A stretch of 64,000 nucleotides of DNA from Blepharisma japonicum (taxonomy: Eukaryota; Ciliophora; Heterotrichea; Heterotrichida; Blepharismidae), in contig CATKHK010000024.1 in the NCBI GenBank assembly GCA_949751835.1, positions 372,001 to 436,000 on the forward strand, given 5' to 3'. Shown here piece by piece: positions 1 through 9,668 of the stretch (the first letter of the stretch is position 1; each line of letters opens with the position of its first letter). The notes below the pieces were generated by a model, which worked only from the letters and a program-made list of their open reading frames with translations, was not told the DNA's origin and ran no database searches. The position numbers and the translations under genes were made by a program.

Positions 1-880
1 TTGTAATTTGTGTTAAAGTATTTTCAAGCACTTTTATTTTTTCTTTCAAAGCTTTTATAGTTTTTTGCATTTCACTTTGCTTAGCTGCGCATTCTTCCAT
101 TTGATTCTGGACTAATTCCAATTCTCTTTTAAGCTGTTTATTTTCTTCCAAAGTTTTTTTCTTATCTCTTTTAATTTCCTCTACCTCTTTTCTTTGCATA
201 TTCATATCAGCAGCTAAGCTCATGTTTTCATTGTGAACATCTTGCTCTTCTTTTGAAAGCAAGTTTCTTGCTCTGTTAAGAGCGTCAATTTCGAGCTGTC
301 TGATTTCTTCTTGATGTCGGCTCCTTAACTTTTCTTCTTCTTTTCGATAGTGCTGCTCTATTGTATTTTGCTGTAAAGTTAGCTTTCTATATAAATCATC
401 TTTTTCGCGTCTCAGAGTTTCGAGCTCTTCATCTATGAATTGCTTGGCTTCTTTAAATTCTTTAATATTTTTTAATTCTGACTGCAATTCTTGTATTTGG
501 AATTTATAATTATCTTCCTCTGCAGCTCTTGCTTTTTGGATGTCTTAATAAAAATCACAGTTAAGCTGCTCTTTATGCTCTTTCAAAAGAAACTCTCGCT
601 CTTTTTTAGAGTTTTCTTCTATTTTCGCAATTTCTGAGCTTAATGCAATCGTTTCTTCTGTTTTATCTTCAAGCTCTTTTTGCAGGTGATGAGTTATTGA
701 GAACTTTTCTTCCTCTAACTCTTTTATTTTTGTTCTTAAATTATAATTTTCATCTTTCCTGAGTAGTAGTTACATTTGCTCAATCCTTTCTCTCAGCTCT
801 CTAATGGTTTCACGATCTTGGTTTAAATAGTGATCAGGGTTAGGCTCAACTAATATGCGTGGGGGAAGTTTGTCTCCCAT
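1..880 (-). CDS. coiled-coil protein, 3' part outside window
   Basis: The gene runs leftwards off the window edge. The ATG at 880-878 opens a protein beginning MGDKLPPRILVEPNPDHYLN, followed by almost uninterrupted heptad-like, Glu/Lys/Leu-rich sequence typical of a long coiled coil. The frame is kept only if two 15-nt introns are removed: GTAACTACTACTCAG (773-759) and GTGATTTTTATTAAG (558-544). Without them TAA stops interrupt the frame. No catalytic domain is visible in the part present. A structural role at cytoskeleton, basal body or vesicle tether is possible but not shown. It is divergent from VPS15, with 186 bp between the two starts. Confidence 0.8.
544..558 (-). other. 15-nt spliceosomal intron
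   Basis: GTGATTTTTATTAAG on the minus strand. Removal joins ...KEQLN to YIQKARAAEE in one frame. Same length and ends as the other two introns in the window. Confidence 0.8.
759..773 (-). other. 15-nt spliceosomal intron
   Basis: GTAACTACTACTCAG on the minus strand contains an in-frame TAA; removing it restores IEQM/KDEN reading of the coiled-coil gene. Exactly 15 nt with GT..AG ends, as known in heterotrichs. Confidence 0.85.
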
Positions 881-1066
881 TTTATATTCAAATAAGGATG
901 AATTGCAAAAAACTTAAAAATTTGTATGGGAAAATTTAACTGATTACTTATTATATTTTCTAACTTTGATTCAGATACTCAATTATTATTTTAAAGATTT
1001 TTAACCAAAATATTATTTTTAATCCAAAAATTAATTTCAGCCTACACATAAACTTAAAATTCAGAA

Positions 1067-4000
1067 ATGGGAAACCAAGTTCCTTACTCACAGCAGCCAC
1101 AAACGGATGCCCACTCTTTACTTCTCGAACTACCTTCTCTTTCACCTCAAGGCGAGCCCCTTAATTCCTCTCGTCTCTTCAAAAGTATAAAATGTCTCTT
1201 GGAGCAACGAAGCCTAGTCCTTGCCAAAGTATACATAAAACGAGACCCAGAAAACGACGCAGAACTATCAAGATACCAAAATAAAGTCGACTTTCTCTAT
1301 CAGAATATTTTACCTACCTCACATCCCAACATATTGCTGAGCGAAGGCTATGACATGAAAAGGGCAGGAATTTTGGTTAGACAATTCGTTGAGTCAACTT
1401 TACATCAGAAAACAGTCAGACCGCCTAATCTGAATTTAATAGAAAAAAGGTGGATTGCTTTTCAGATGATAAACGCTGTTTTTCAGCTTCACCGTGATGG
1501 GATTTGTCATGGAGATATTAAATCAGACAACTTTTTATTGACAAGTTGGAATTGGGTGTTCCTTTGTGACATCTCATCATATTATAAGCCTACATATTTG
1601 AAAGAAGGAGACTTAACTTCCTATAAATTTTATTTCACAAGCACCAAAAGAGAAAGCTGCTATATGGCACCTGAGCGATTTGTAAAATTGCAGATTCCTG
1701 AAGGGACTTTTACAAAAGAAATGGATATTTTTTCGTTAGGATGCTGCTTGGCTGAACTTTATATGGATGGGAAAAGCTTGTTTTCGTTAACTCAGCTTTT
1801 AGCTTATCAAAGAGGCGAGCTTGACATGGCCAAAATAATAGCTAAAGCTCAAGACACTGAAATAGTTGAATTGCTATCATATATGATTTGCTTAGACCCA
1901 AGCTTAAGAAAATCGGCAGAAAACTGCTTGGAATATTGGAAAGAAAAAATTATTTCTGAAGAAATCTCTGGGTGTATTTATCCAGTCATGTTTCAAATAG
2001 CTTTGGATCAACAATTAAGAACCCCTGATAGCCGTATTTTATCTATTGAAAGAAGATATAAAGACATTGTTGGAATTTTGAGAAATAAAAATGAAATCGA
2101 GATTCTAGTTCCAGTCGTAACTTCTTCGCTTAGAAATGCTTCAAAGCCTTCCATAAGAGTAAAAGCCATTGATCTATTGAATAATTTAGTTCCTTATTTA
2201 TCAGACGACTGCAGATTGCATAGGATTCTCCCTTATATGATTTCATGTCTTACAACGAAAGAAGAGAGAAGCCAAGTAAAAATTGCATGCTTAAAGACTA
2301 TTCTGAAAATTTTAGAAGAAATCAGAGAGCTTTCGACAAGAGATGTATTTTTATTTGAAGAATATGTGTGGCCTGCTATAACTGTGCTGAAAAATGATGA
2401 AAGTGAATGGGTTCAAACAATCCTTGCTGAATCTTTGCCACAATGTGCAAGATTAGGAAGGCTATTTTTAGAGCTCTCAAGATATACAAGAAGTCAGGCA
2501 GGAGCTGAGCTCCAGTCTTTTGAAAAAGAAATAGAAAAATTCAATGAAAAAATTGTTCAGATTTTCAAAGATTTATTATATGCAAAAATAGAAAATTCAG
2601 TCCAAGAAACACTTCTCAGTAATTTTGCAGAACTTGCAGCTTGTTTTGATAAAAAATTCACATTAAATAAGATTGTTTCCTTATTGATACCTTGGCTAAA
2701 CAAAGGAGACAAATATAGAGTACTAATAATGCAACAAATTCCAAAACTAGTTGAAGTTATAGGCTACACAGCTTTTAAAGAAAAAATTTATCCTTGTATA
2801 GAAAATGCATTTAATGGGCACAGTGAAATTGTAGTCTACCACTCAATTCAAGCATTGCGAAAACTCCCATCAATTTCTTATGATTTTTTAATCAAATCTG
2901 CAATATTTCTTTTGCATCCCAACCAATGGATTCGTGGAGAAGTTATAGAGCTCACTAAAACACTGCTTGCAAAGGTAGATCCCACTGATAATTATTGTTT
3001 TATTAGGCCAATTTTGATTCCTTATTTAACTCTAAGGTCGAAATCTGTTTATTTAATTACAAATGCATGCGTAGATGAGCACTTAAAAAAGAGCTTCAGA
3101 AGATCGATATTTGAAAAATTCATTAATAAAATCCCCATTGAAGATTACTTGCCACATGAAGAAGAAGCTAAAAGCAGCTTAGAAATGCTAGCTACACTTA
3201 TAAAAGAAAAACCACAGGCTAGTAAGATCCAAGGCCAGCCTACAATAGCAAAAGAAAAATCATATGAGAATTTAGCTGGTGAAGATGAAAAGGAATTAAG
3301 ACAAAGCATTCGGCCTTCAATGAGAATGTCAGATGTCATGAAAATCCATAACCCTTTTGATAATTTCAGTTTCCAAGGGAAATTTCAAGCTTGCTTTAAC
3401 GAGCATGAAGCTGCTGTGACACATTTGTCAGTTGTAGAACAAAATCAAGCCTTTATCAGTGCATCAAATGACGGCACAGTCAGAATTTGGGACTTAAAGC
3501 AGCTTGAAAATTTCCAGCCTTTGCGGTCTCGATACACCAAAGCAATTGGCCAAAACTTAAAGCTTAAATCATTAGGCGTTTGTGGAGATTTAGTATTTGT
3601 TGGCTCTGAAAAAGGAATTTCTGCTTACAATATAGAGACTTTCGAAGATGTTCAAGCCATATCAAGTTCCAGCATAATTCAAGGCACAGCAATTGATAAT
3701 AACAGCTTAGCATATGTCACTACTGAAGGAATTTTAAATATTCATGATCTAAGGATTAGCCAAAAAGCACAGAGTTATAACTTTGGGTACCAAAGAGGAA
3801 TATTTTCAACTATTTGCGTAGGTCCAGATCCAAAAGTGCTAGGGCTCGGCACATTGTCTGGGTATTTATTATTATATGATCTCAGATTTAATTCTTTGTG
3901 CTGCAGTTATTCACATTCAAAAGAAGAAGGATTTTTAAGCATGCAAGGGTTTATACCAGATCCTAAATGTACATTTAATACTGAAGGGGATGGGACTCCT

Positions 4001-4693
4001 TATATAGCTGCTGCGAATGGGTCTGATATAGTAATGTGGAACATCCAAACAGGAAGGGCATCGTTAATTCTTACACAAGCTTCAGATATCCCTATATGTG
4101 TTCCTTACCTTCAGCCTGAGACTGGCTCAGTTCCAAGTAATTTGGCTTCAAAAGGCTTTAATGAAAAGCCAAAACTCCCTACAAATGATGTTTTCAGACA
4201 AAATTTCATTAATAAGCATAGTGAATACACAGCAAAATCCATCAATTATATTCAAAACTGGGCAAACTTCAGCCACAGACTGAGAAAAGTCTTTGAGAAT
4301 CCACGCACAGTCCGCAAAGTTTTAAGCCCTCAAGGAGGCCCATTCAGCGCTCCATTCTTGCTTTCAGCTGGCCATGACTCAATGATTCGTTTCTGGGACC
4401 TCAGTAATCCTCAAAAGTCCACAATCCTCGGCCAAGACGGCAGCTTTAAAGCAAATTTCTCCTCACAAATGCTTCCAGATATATTGGTGATCCAAGAAGG
4501 GCCGATTTTTTCAAATTCTCATCCATATTCTCCAATTTTTTCATCAATAAAACGACGTGAGTTTGACGATATTCCTCCAAATCGCAAAATTGCTCACACT
4601 GACGCTATCCTTGACATGGCTTTGGTCCTCAAACAAAGGACTCCTCTATTGTTGACGGCTTCAAGAGATGGCACAATTAGAGCTTGGAATTAA
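1067..4693 (+). CDS. VPS15: VPS15 / PIK3R4, PI3-kinase regulatory subunit
   Basis: 1208 aa, intronless. Scaffold of the class III PI 3-kinase complex (with VPS34 and Beclin-1) that makes PI3P on endosomes and autophagosomes. It starts MGNQ, the N-myristoylation signal known for Vps15. Kinase domain at residues about 25-295: K54/K58 in the VAIK-like strand, HGDIKSDN (148-155) as catalytic loop, SWNWVFLCD (160-168) where DFG is replaced by DIS, and CYMAPERF (198-205). These match the family's divergent kinase, which is often considered weak or inactive. Alpha-helical HEAT repeats fill about 330-720. WD40 repeats fill about 780-1208, ending in SRDGTIRAWN. Human and yeast proteins are longer (about 1360-1450 aa). 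The Rab5-like GTPase at 14783 acts in the same pathway elsewhere in eukaryotes. Confidence 0.95.
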   Translation: MGNQVPYSQQPQTDAHSLLLELPSLSPQGEPLNSSRLFKSIKCLLEQRSLVLAKVYIKRDPENDAELSRYQNKVDFLYQNILPTSHPNILLSEGYDMKRAGILVRQFVESTLHQKTVRPPNLNLIEKRWIAFQMINAVFQLHRDGICHGDIKSDNFLLTSWNWVFLCDISSYYKPTYLKEGDLTSYKFYFTSTKRESCYMAPERFVKLQIPEGTFTKEMDIFSLGCCLAELYMDGKSLFSLTQLLAYQRGELDMAKIIAKAQDTEIVELLSYMICLDPSLRKSAENCLEYWKEKIISEEISGCIYPVMFQIALDQQLRTPDSRILSIERRYKDIVGILRNKNEIEILVPVVTSSLRNASKPSIRVKAIDLLNNLVPYLSDDCRLHRILPYMISCLTTKEERSQVKIACLKTILKILEEIRELSTRDVFLFEEYVWPAITVLKNDESEWVQTILAESLPQCARLGRLFLELSRYTRSQAGAELQSFEKEIEKFNEKIVQIFKDLLYAKIENSVQETLLSNFAELAACFDKKFTLNKIVSLLIPWLNKGDKYRVLIMQQIPKLVEVIGYTAFKEKIYPCIENAFNGHSEIVVYHSIQALRKLPSISYDFLIKSAIFLLHPNQWIRGEVIELTKTLLAKVDPTDNYCFIRPILIPYLTLRSKSVYLITNACVDEHLKKSFRRSIFEKFINKIPIEDYLPHEEEAKSSLEMLATLIKEKPQASKIQGQPTIAKEKSYENLAGEDEKELRQSIRPSMRMSDVMKIHNPFDNFSFQGKFQACFNEHEAAVTHLSVVEQNQAFISASNDGTVRIWDLKQLENFQPLRSRYTKAIGQNLKLKSLGVCGDLVFVGSEKGISAYNIETFEDVQAISSSSIIQGTAIDNNSLAYVTTEGILNIHDLRISQKAQSYNFGYQRGIFSTICVGPDPKVLGLGTLSGYLLLYDLRFNSLCCSYSHSKEEGFLSMQGFIPDPKCTFNTEGDGTPYIAAANGSDIVMWNIQTGRASLILTQASDIPICVPYLQPETGSVPSNLASKGFNEKPKLPTNDVFRQNFINKHSEYTAKSINYIQNWANFSHRLRKVFENPRTVRKVLSPQGGPFSAPFLLSAGHDSMIRFWDLSNPQKSTILGQDGSFKANFSSQMLPDILVIQEGPIFSNSHPYSPIFSSIKRREFDDIPPNRKIAHTDAILDMALVLKQRTPLLLTASRDGTIRAWN

Positions 4694-4699
4694 TAAAAA

Positions 4700-5854
4700 A
4701 TGGGAAAACGACTAATTTTAATTTTTATCGTCGCATACACATCAGCTTTGTTTTGTTCACAGATTGATATAGGCTCTGACAATGGAAAAATCGGGGATAT
4801 TGTGTCGTCTGGCGTTATACAGCCAGGGTGGACTTTTCAAAATGCTGCTTATAAATCACCTCCAAGTGAAGCAATTTTTTATTTATATGTGCGTGGGCTA
4901 GAACTTATAAGCCCCGATTTTGAAGCAATTGAATTCCATCATGAAGATGAGCAAAAACCTGATGACCACAAGTGGGTGTGGATGAATGTCACAAAAGACG
5001 AGAAAATTTCAGGTCTATTTAGTGAATACACAGTGTATAAGGTTGAACAGGAATGCCTGAATAGGGAAGGAGGGACAACTCTGCATATGAATGTGACATT
5101 TGGGGCTTCTGGGTGTGATCCAATTACTGTAAATTGGCTAAAAGTTTGTGGCCAGCCAACAGCAACGAGAACTGGTCTATCAATTGGATTTGGGGTGAAC
5201 TCAGCAGAGCTAGCTTATGATGGCGTCCCAACTTTATTATTTGATGGAAATACAAAAGATGATTCCTACACAGTTTCCAGCGATTCTGATGATATTTTGG
5301 TATATCTTTATATGACTGACGAAATTACAAAAACTTTTCTTAACAGTCCTTATATAATTACTGATCATGAAGTGATGTACCCTACACTTAATGGAAGTGC
5401 AATGAGAGGAGGCTGGCTAGATTCAGAGAGAAAAGAGCTACAAATAAATTTTAACTGTCTTGTTGATGACGGGATTAAAGAAGAGCTAGTTTTAGTGATT
5501 GAGATCCCATATTTTCATGATATAGAGCTCCATTTCTTTAAGAAGTGTGGAATGGTGAAGAAAAGCAAAAGTAAAATCGGCTGGGGGACGATTTTCCTTT
5601 TTCTAGGCGCTGGAGGTGCGTTGTGGCTACTATGGTACATGTACAATCAAAAATTGAAAGGAGAAAACATGTGTGAAGGCTCATGTGGAGAGTCATGCGG
5701 AGAAGCTGTCTCAGGGTTTTGGAGCTGGCTTAAAAGTCGTAAACCGCAATCCAGTGTTTTAAAAAAGCCAGCATTAGATAAAGAGCTTGGATCGTACGAA
5801 GGCGATGATGGGAAAGTAGGGTTTAATGTCCACTCTCAATACGGAACTGTTTAA
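4700..5854 (+). CDS. type I membrane protein with luminal Cys-containing domain
   Basis: 384 aa, function not recognised. Residues 1-20 form a signal peptide (MGKRLILIFIVAYTSALFCS). A large luminal/extracellular domain of about 270 residues has scattered Cys and N-glycosylation sequons (NVT, NGS). One membrane segment lies at about 294-315, and a tail of some 70 residues contains a Cys cluster (MCEGSCGESC) that could be palmitoylated or bind metal. The ATG lies only 6 bases after the VPS15 stop. The start is supported by the good signal peptide directly at it, so 5' UTR and promoter must overlap the upstream gene or the two are co-transcribed. Confidence 0.85.
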   Translation: MGKRLILIFIVAYTSALFCSQIDIGSDNGKIGDIVSSGVIQPGWTFQNAAYKSPPSEAIFYLYVRGLELISPDFEAIEFHHEDEQKPDDHKWVWMNVTKDEKISGLFSEYTVYKVEQECLNREGGTTLHMNVTFGASGCDPITVNWLKVCGQPTATRTGLSIGFGVNSAELAYDGVPTLLFDGNTKDDSYTVSSDSDDILVYLYMTDEITKTFLNSPYIITDHEVMYPTLNGSAMRGGWLDSERKELQINFNCLVDDGIKEELVLVIEIPYFHDIELHFFKKCGMVKKSKSKIGWGTIFLFLGAGGALWLLWYMYNQKLKGENMCEGSCGESCGEAVSGFWSWLKSRKPQSSVLKKPALDKELGSYEGDDGKVGFNVHSQYGTV

Positions 5855-5884
5855 TTTCTACTTAATTCTAGGATTTCTAAGATT

Positions 5885-6883
5885 TTATACATTAGTTCTT
5901 AAACTACCTCTAAGGCCGAATAATCCTATTGCAGAGCATGCGTTATTTGCTTTTGAAAGCCTGATCATTTTTGATACTTCCTCAAGTATTTTTTGATCTT
6001 GTGGATTCTTAAGGGTTATTGAAGCTTCTTCTATATCTTTATAAATACTTTTTATTTTATTTTCTAGAGGCTTCCCAATAAGTGCACATTGTGACATATT
6101 TTTTGAATTTTCAAGCAAAACACTCAAGTCAATTTCTTTATTTTTTTCAAAATTATCAACCTCAAATTGAATCATTTTTTGCATTCTTTTAAAAGTTTCA
6201 CAGACTTCATTCATTGCAGGGAGCACTTTTTCCAAGTGGGAAATCATGTCATTCCAGTACCTTGCTGCCTCTTTCCCTTCTGAACCTAAACTATCCGTAT
6301 TAAATTCAATAAAGGGAAATCGGGACAAAAAACTGTAAGCGCAGTCTTTGTTTCTACAGTCTGATAAAATTGCTAGTAAAAGGACGGTCACTGACATTTG
6401 AAAAGTGGGACAACTACATCTGACACAGAAGTACCTGGAAAACTTCATAATTGCATCGTAGGATTGAAGTAGTGATGCTACGTTTTCTTCTAATTCTGAC
6501 ACTTTTGGTAAAATAAGTGAGAGAAGTGAGTCGAAATTAAGAATCCCTGTTTTTTTGATAGAAAAATAGATCATGTTTCGATAGCTTGAAGGCTCTATCT
6601 TTATTTTAAGGACTTCACCTTTAGCAGATCTTGCGGCAGCACGATAAGATTTATCATCAAGTAGTTTTAATTGAAAGCCAACTTTCTCATTGACATAGGT
6701 GATTGAACAGTAGTTGAGAGGATCTGACTGAGGAAGATATTTGCTAGCCTTGCAACTAATCATGGTATCAAGAGATAAAAATGAATCTGGGACTGAGTGC
6801 AAGTGAAATTTATTTTCTCCTGCAATTACTTCAATACTAGATGGATAATTTTCTTGCTTTAATTTTAGACAACTTATACCCAT
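5885..6883 (-). CDS. hypothetical protein with N-terminal dual acylation motif
   Basis: 332 aa, no family recognised. It begins MGISCLKLK: Gly2 fits N-myristoylation and Cys5 fits palmitoylation, suggesting membrane attachment of a cytosolic protein (inference). The first half looks beta-rich. A Cys cluster (FCVRCSC, about 152-158) is followed by a mainly helical C-terminal half with probable coiled coil (about 225-310). It is convergent with the membrane protein at 4700-5854, with 30 bp between the two stops. The stop is TAA. Confidence 0.8.
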   Translation of the reverse strand: MGISCLKLKQENYPSSIEVIAGENKFHLHSVPDSFLSLDTMISCKASKYLPQSDPLNYCSITYVNEKVGFQLKLLDDKSYRAAARSAKGEVLKIKIEPSSYRNMIYFSIKKTGILNFDSLLSLILPKVSELEENVASLLQSYDAIMKFSRYFCVRCSCPTFQMSVTVLLLAILSDCRNKDCAYSFLSRFPFIEFNTDSLGSEGKEAARYWNDMISHLEKVLPAMNEVCETFKRMQKMIQFEVDNFEKNKEIDLSVLLENSKNMSQCALIGKPLENKIKSIYKDIEEASITLKNPQDQKILEEVSKMIRLSKANNACSAIGLFGLRGSLRTNV

Positions 6884-7200
6884 TTATTGTATATAAAAAT
6901 TATTGGGATATTAAACCAAAAATGTATAATAATTATGATAGTAAGAAACGGTTTAATTAATTAATAAAATTATTAAAATTAAATCTCAATTTTATTGCAT
7001 TTTCTTTATCAATCATAGTCAATAATTTGAATTATAATTGAAGCCATTTTATAATGGCATTTCTCTCATTCATGAATTTTTAAATAAATATCATTTATGA
7101 AAAATTTTAGGAAAGATTTAAAACTAATCAAAACTATGATCCGAAATAAAAGAATAAAATTGTTGTAACAGAAATACGTCACCATAAGTCATAAAAAGGA
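6884..7200. other. AT-rich intergenic spacer
   Basis: No open frame or conserved element seen. It holds the upstream side of the minus-strand gene at 5885-6883 and, at 7193-7197 (AAAAA on plus, TTTTT on minus), the Pol III terminator of the tRNA. Confidence 0.6.
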
Positions 7201-7273
7201 TTCCGCATCCGGGACTCGAACCCGGGTCTTCAGGGTGAAGGCCTGATATCCTAACCAGCTAGACAAATGCGGA
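7201..7273 (-). tRNA. tRNA-Glu (anticodon TTC)
   Basis: 73 nt with discriminator A, no intron. Acceptor stem TCCGCAT/ATGCGGA pairs fully, the T arm is CCGGG-TTCGAGT-CCCGG and the anticodon arm is TCAGG-CCTTCAC-CCTGA. The anticodon TTC reads GAA/GAG. A run of five T follows on the minus strand at 7197-7193 as Pol III terminator. CCA is not encoded, as expected for a eukaryote. Odd point: position 33, almost always T, is C here. Confidence 0.93.
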
Positions 7274-7525
7274 GCAAACATTAGTTATTTTTGTGGTATT
7301 AATAGTAGATTCTCAAACAAGTGAAATTGCCTAATGTCCTTGAATTAATTTTGGGTATTCATAATTATCAGATTTCTCAAAGATTAGATAATATTTTTCT
7401 TATTTATTATTAAATGAGTCAATTAGTTATAATTAAAATGAACTCTTGTTTTTAAAGTTTCTATTTTGTACTTATTCATTAAAATATGAAATGAATGCAT
7501 TTTTTGTTTTAGCCTCAAGTAGCTC

Positions 7526-9520
7526 ATGAACAAAATTCCCTCCCCTATTCTTAGTATTATTTTATCAATATCAGGCCCCTTTCCCGACATTCTCAGGCTC
7601 TCGAAAGTTTGTAAAAAGTGAAGAAATTTGATATCCAAGGCTCAGCATTATATATCATTTCAAGGATCGCTTGAACCAAAATTCTTTCCCGGAAGCATAG
7701 ATATAAGAGTAGCCCTTTCAAAGTTTCTTAACGGATGGAAAATCTTTCATTTGGACCTGAAAAATGTATATATTGTAGATGTCGACTTTCTAGCAAAAAT
7801 AATTGTATCACAACCTCAGATGATTTCTCTGGATCTCTCCAACAATAAAATCAATTTAGAAAATGTTTTGCTAGCCATTGAAGAATTAAATGTTGACTTA
7901 TCTTATGAAGAGTCTCTAGCTAAACAAATTTCTATACTAGAGATACTGAAAATTACAAACAACAAAACTAATGATTTGAGGTTTGATTTACTTGTCAAAA
8001 TTTTCCCAAATTTAAAGCAGTTATATGCAGGAAATACAGAAATTTCCCCTTATGACTTAAAAGCTTTGATAGAAAACTCACATAAAATAGAAATTTTAGA
8101 CATCAGCAACTGTCCAAAAATTGATGCACTTGATGAATTCTTTTTTGATTTAAATGTTAAATTAAAAGCTCTTACTCTTAAAAAGCTTTTCATTTCCCCA
8201 ACAAAATCAAATATAAACACAATAGAACTATTAAAAAGTAAAGGATTAACTGTCATTGATACAACAATAGGCAAGTTATTGCACGATTTTAAAACAAATG
8301 ATGATATACAAAGAATTGAAAATATGCTAAATCAAGGTTTAGATGTAAATTTGATGACTGAAAAACATAATGAAGATGTCTGATCATATCCACAAATGGA
8401 AATTATAAGAGAAATCAAAAACCAAGAATTATTGATGGGTCTTTTTAGAGTCATGATAAGATATGGGTTGGATTTAAGCCACCATTCACATTTATTTGAA
8501 AAAACTCTTATAAACTCGTCAATAAATTTTGATCAAAATGAACTATTGAGGATTCTTATTAATAATGGAGCTGATTTGTGCCCTGTTCCCTATGGAGAGC
8601 TACTGGAGATTTTGAGAGGAAGAAATGATCATCATGGCTTCACTTCTAGAGTAGAAATTTCTGATTGATATGAAAAACCAGCAGCCACTTTTGCAGCTCA
8701 CAAAGGAAATTGACAATTTTGTGAGCTTTTTTTTGAATTTGGACTAGAAAAAATTGATTTTTATAAGTCAAAACATTGCAATCCTGTTTGTAGCGCTGCT
8801 GTAGATGGAAACATTGAACTCTTTAGCTACTTAATTATAAATAAATTTCCGTATTACAAATGTCCACAGCACAGAAATTATCTTCTTGAAAACTACTCAA
8901 TTGTTGAAATCGCTATCAGTGAAGATTATTTAAAGTCAGCTGAAATTCCATTGTGAATGACCTATGAAGCTTCACGCTTTTATACAGTTCATCAGCATGA
9001 GTCGCAAGCAATTAGACTGCTAGAATTTATCATCCATTTAGATATAAAAAATCAAGAAACCAAGCTTTTATATTCAGATCGACGCTATAAAATGGTAAAT
9101 ATCTATTGCAAACCTCTCGTGTGCTTGGCTGTTCAGTATAAAAGCTATAAAGTGCTATCCTGGCTGCTAGAATATGGATTTGACATAAATTCTGAAGATG
9201 AATTTGGATGGACGGGATTTATGTTGGCTGCAGATGCTGGGAACTATGAAATTCTCTCTTATTTATATAAACATGGCGCCAATATAAATAAAGTAAACCA
9301 AAGAGGACAGACATCTCTGCATCTTGCAGCTGAAAATGGGCACACAGAAGTTGTCGAAGAACTGATCAGATTGAATGCAGATCTATCTCCGACGTCTAAT
9401 GAGAAAAGTACGCCTTTGGACTTTGCAATGATAAATCAAAGGACTGTTATTAAAGATATGCTTTTAGCACATGGAGCAGTTTATGGGAAAAACGAGAAAA
9501 AGCTATGCGAAATGTTTTAA
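7526..9520 (+). CDS. F-box/LRR/ankyrin repeat protein, copy 1
   Basis: 664 aa when in-frame TGA is read as Trp (for example at 8381-8383 and 8666-8668). N-terminus about 5-45 is F-box-like: PSPILSIILS..., then LSKVCKKWRNLISKAQHY, the VCKxW pattern of F-boxes. Leucine-rich segments follow (about 65-225: LDLKNV, LDLSNN, LEILDISNCPKID). The C-terminal 150 residues carry ankyrin repeats (DEFGWTGFMLAADAGNYEIL, then GQTSLHLAAENGHTEVVEEL). The architecture suggests a substrate receptor of an SCF ubiquitin ligase. It is a tandem duplicate of the gene at 9669. The start was chosen because the paralogue's F-box aligns from this ATG. Confidence 0.85.
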
Positions 9521-9668
9521 ATGCATTTTTCTCAGTAAGCATCAGGCTATTGAATTTAGTGTTAAAATACAAATTTATTTTTAAAAATTGCTATTATTAA
9601 ATAACTACTAAAAGCAATTAAAATATATATTTCATAATCGAAATCGAAAATTTCAAACATTAATATAA

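Noticed and set aside
960-1145. 61-codon minus-strand open frame
   Set aside because: Overlaps the VPS15 start and the shared promoter; low-complexity Ile/Phe/Lys content.
8050-8274. 74-codon antisense frame in F-box copy 1
   Set aside because: Shadow of the LRR part of the sense gene.
8381-8383. Premature TGA stops splitting the F-box/ankyrin genes, RRP45, RPA1, karyopherin and others
   Set aside because: The frames continue with matching paralogue or family sequence directly after each TGA, and Trp is the conserved residue in several motifs; they are sense codons.
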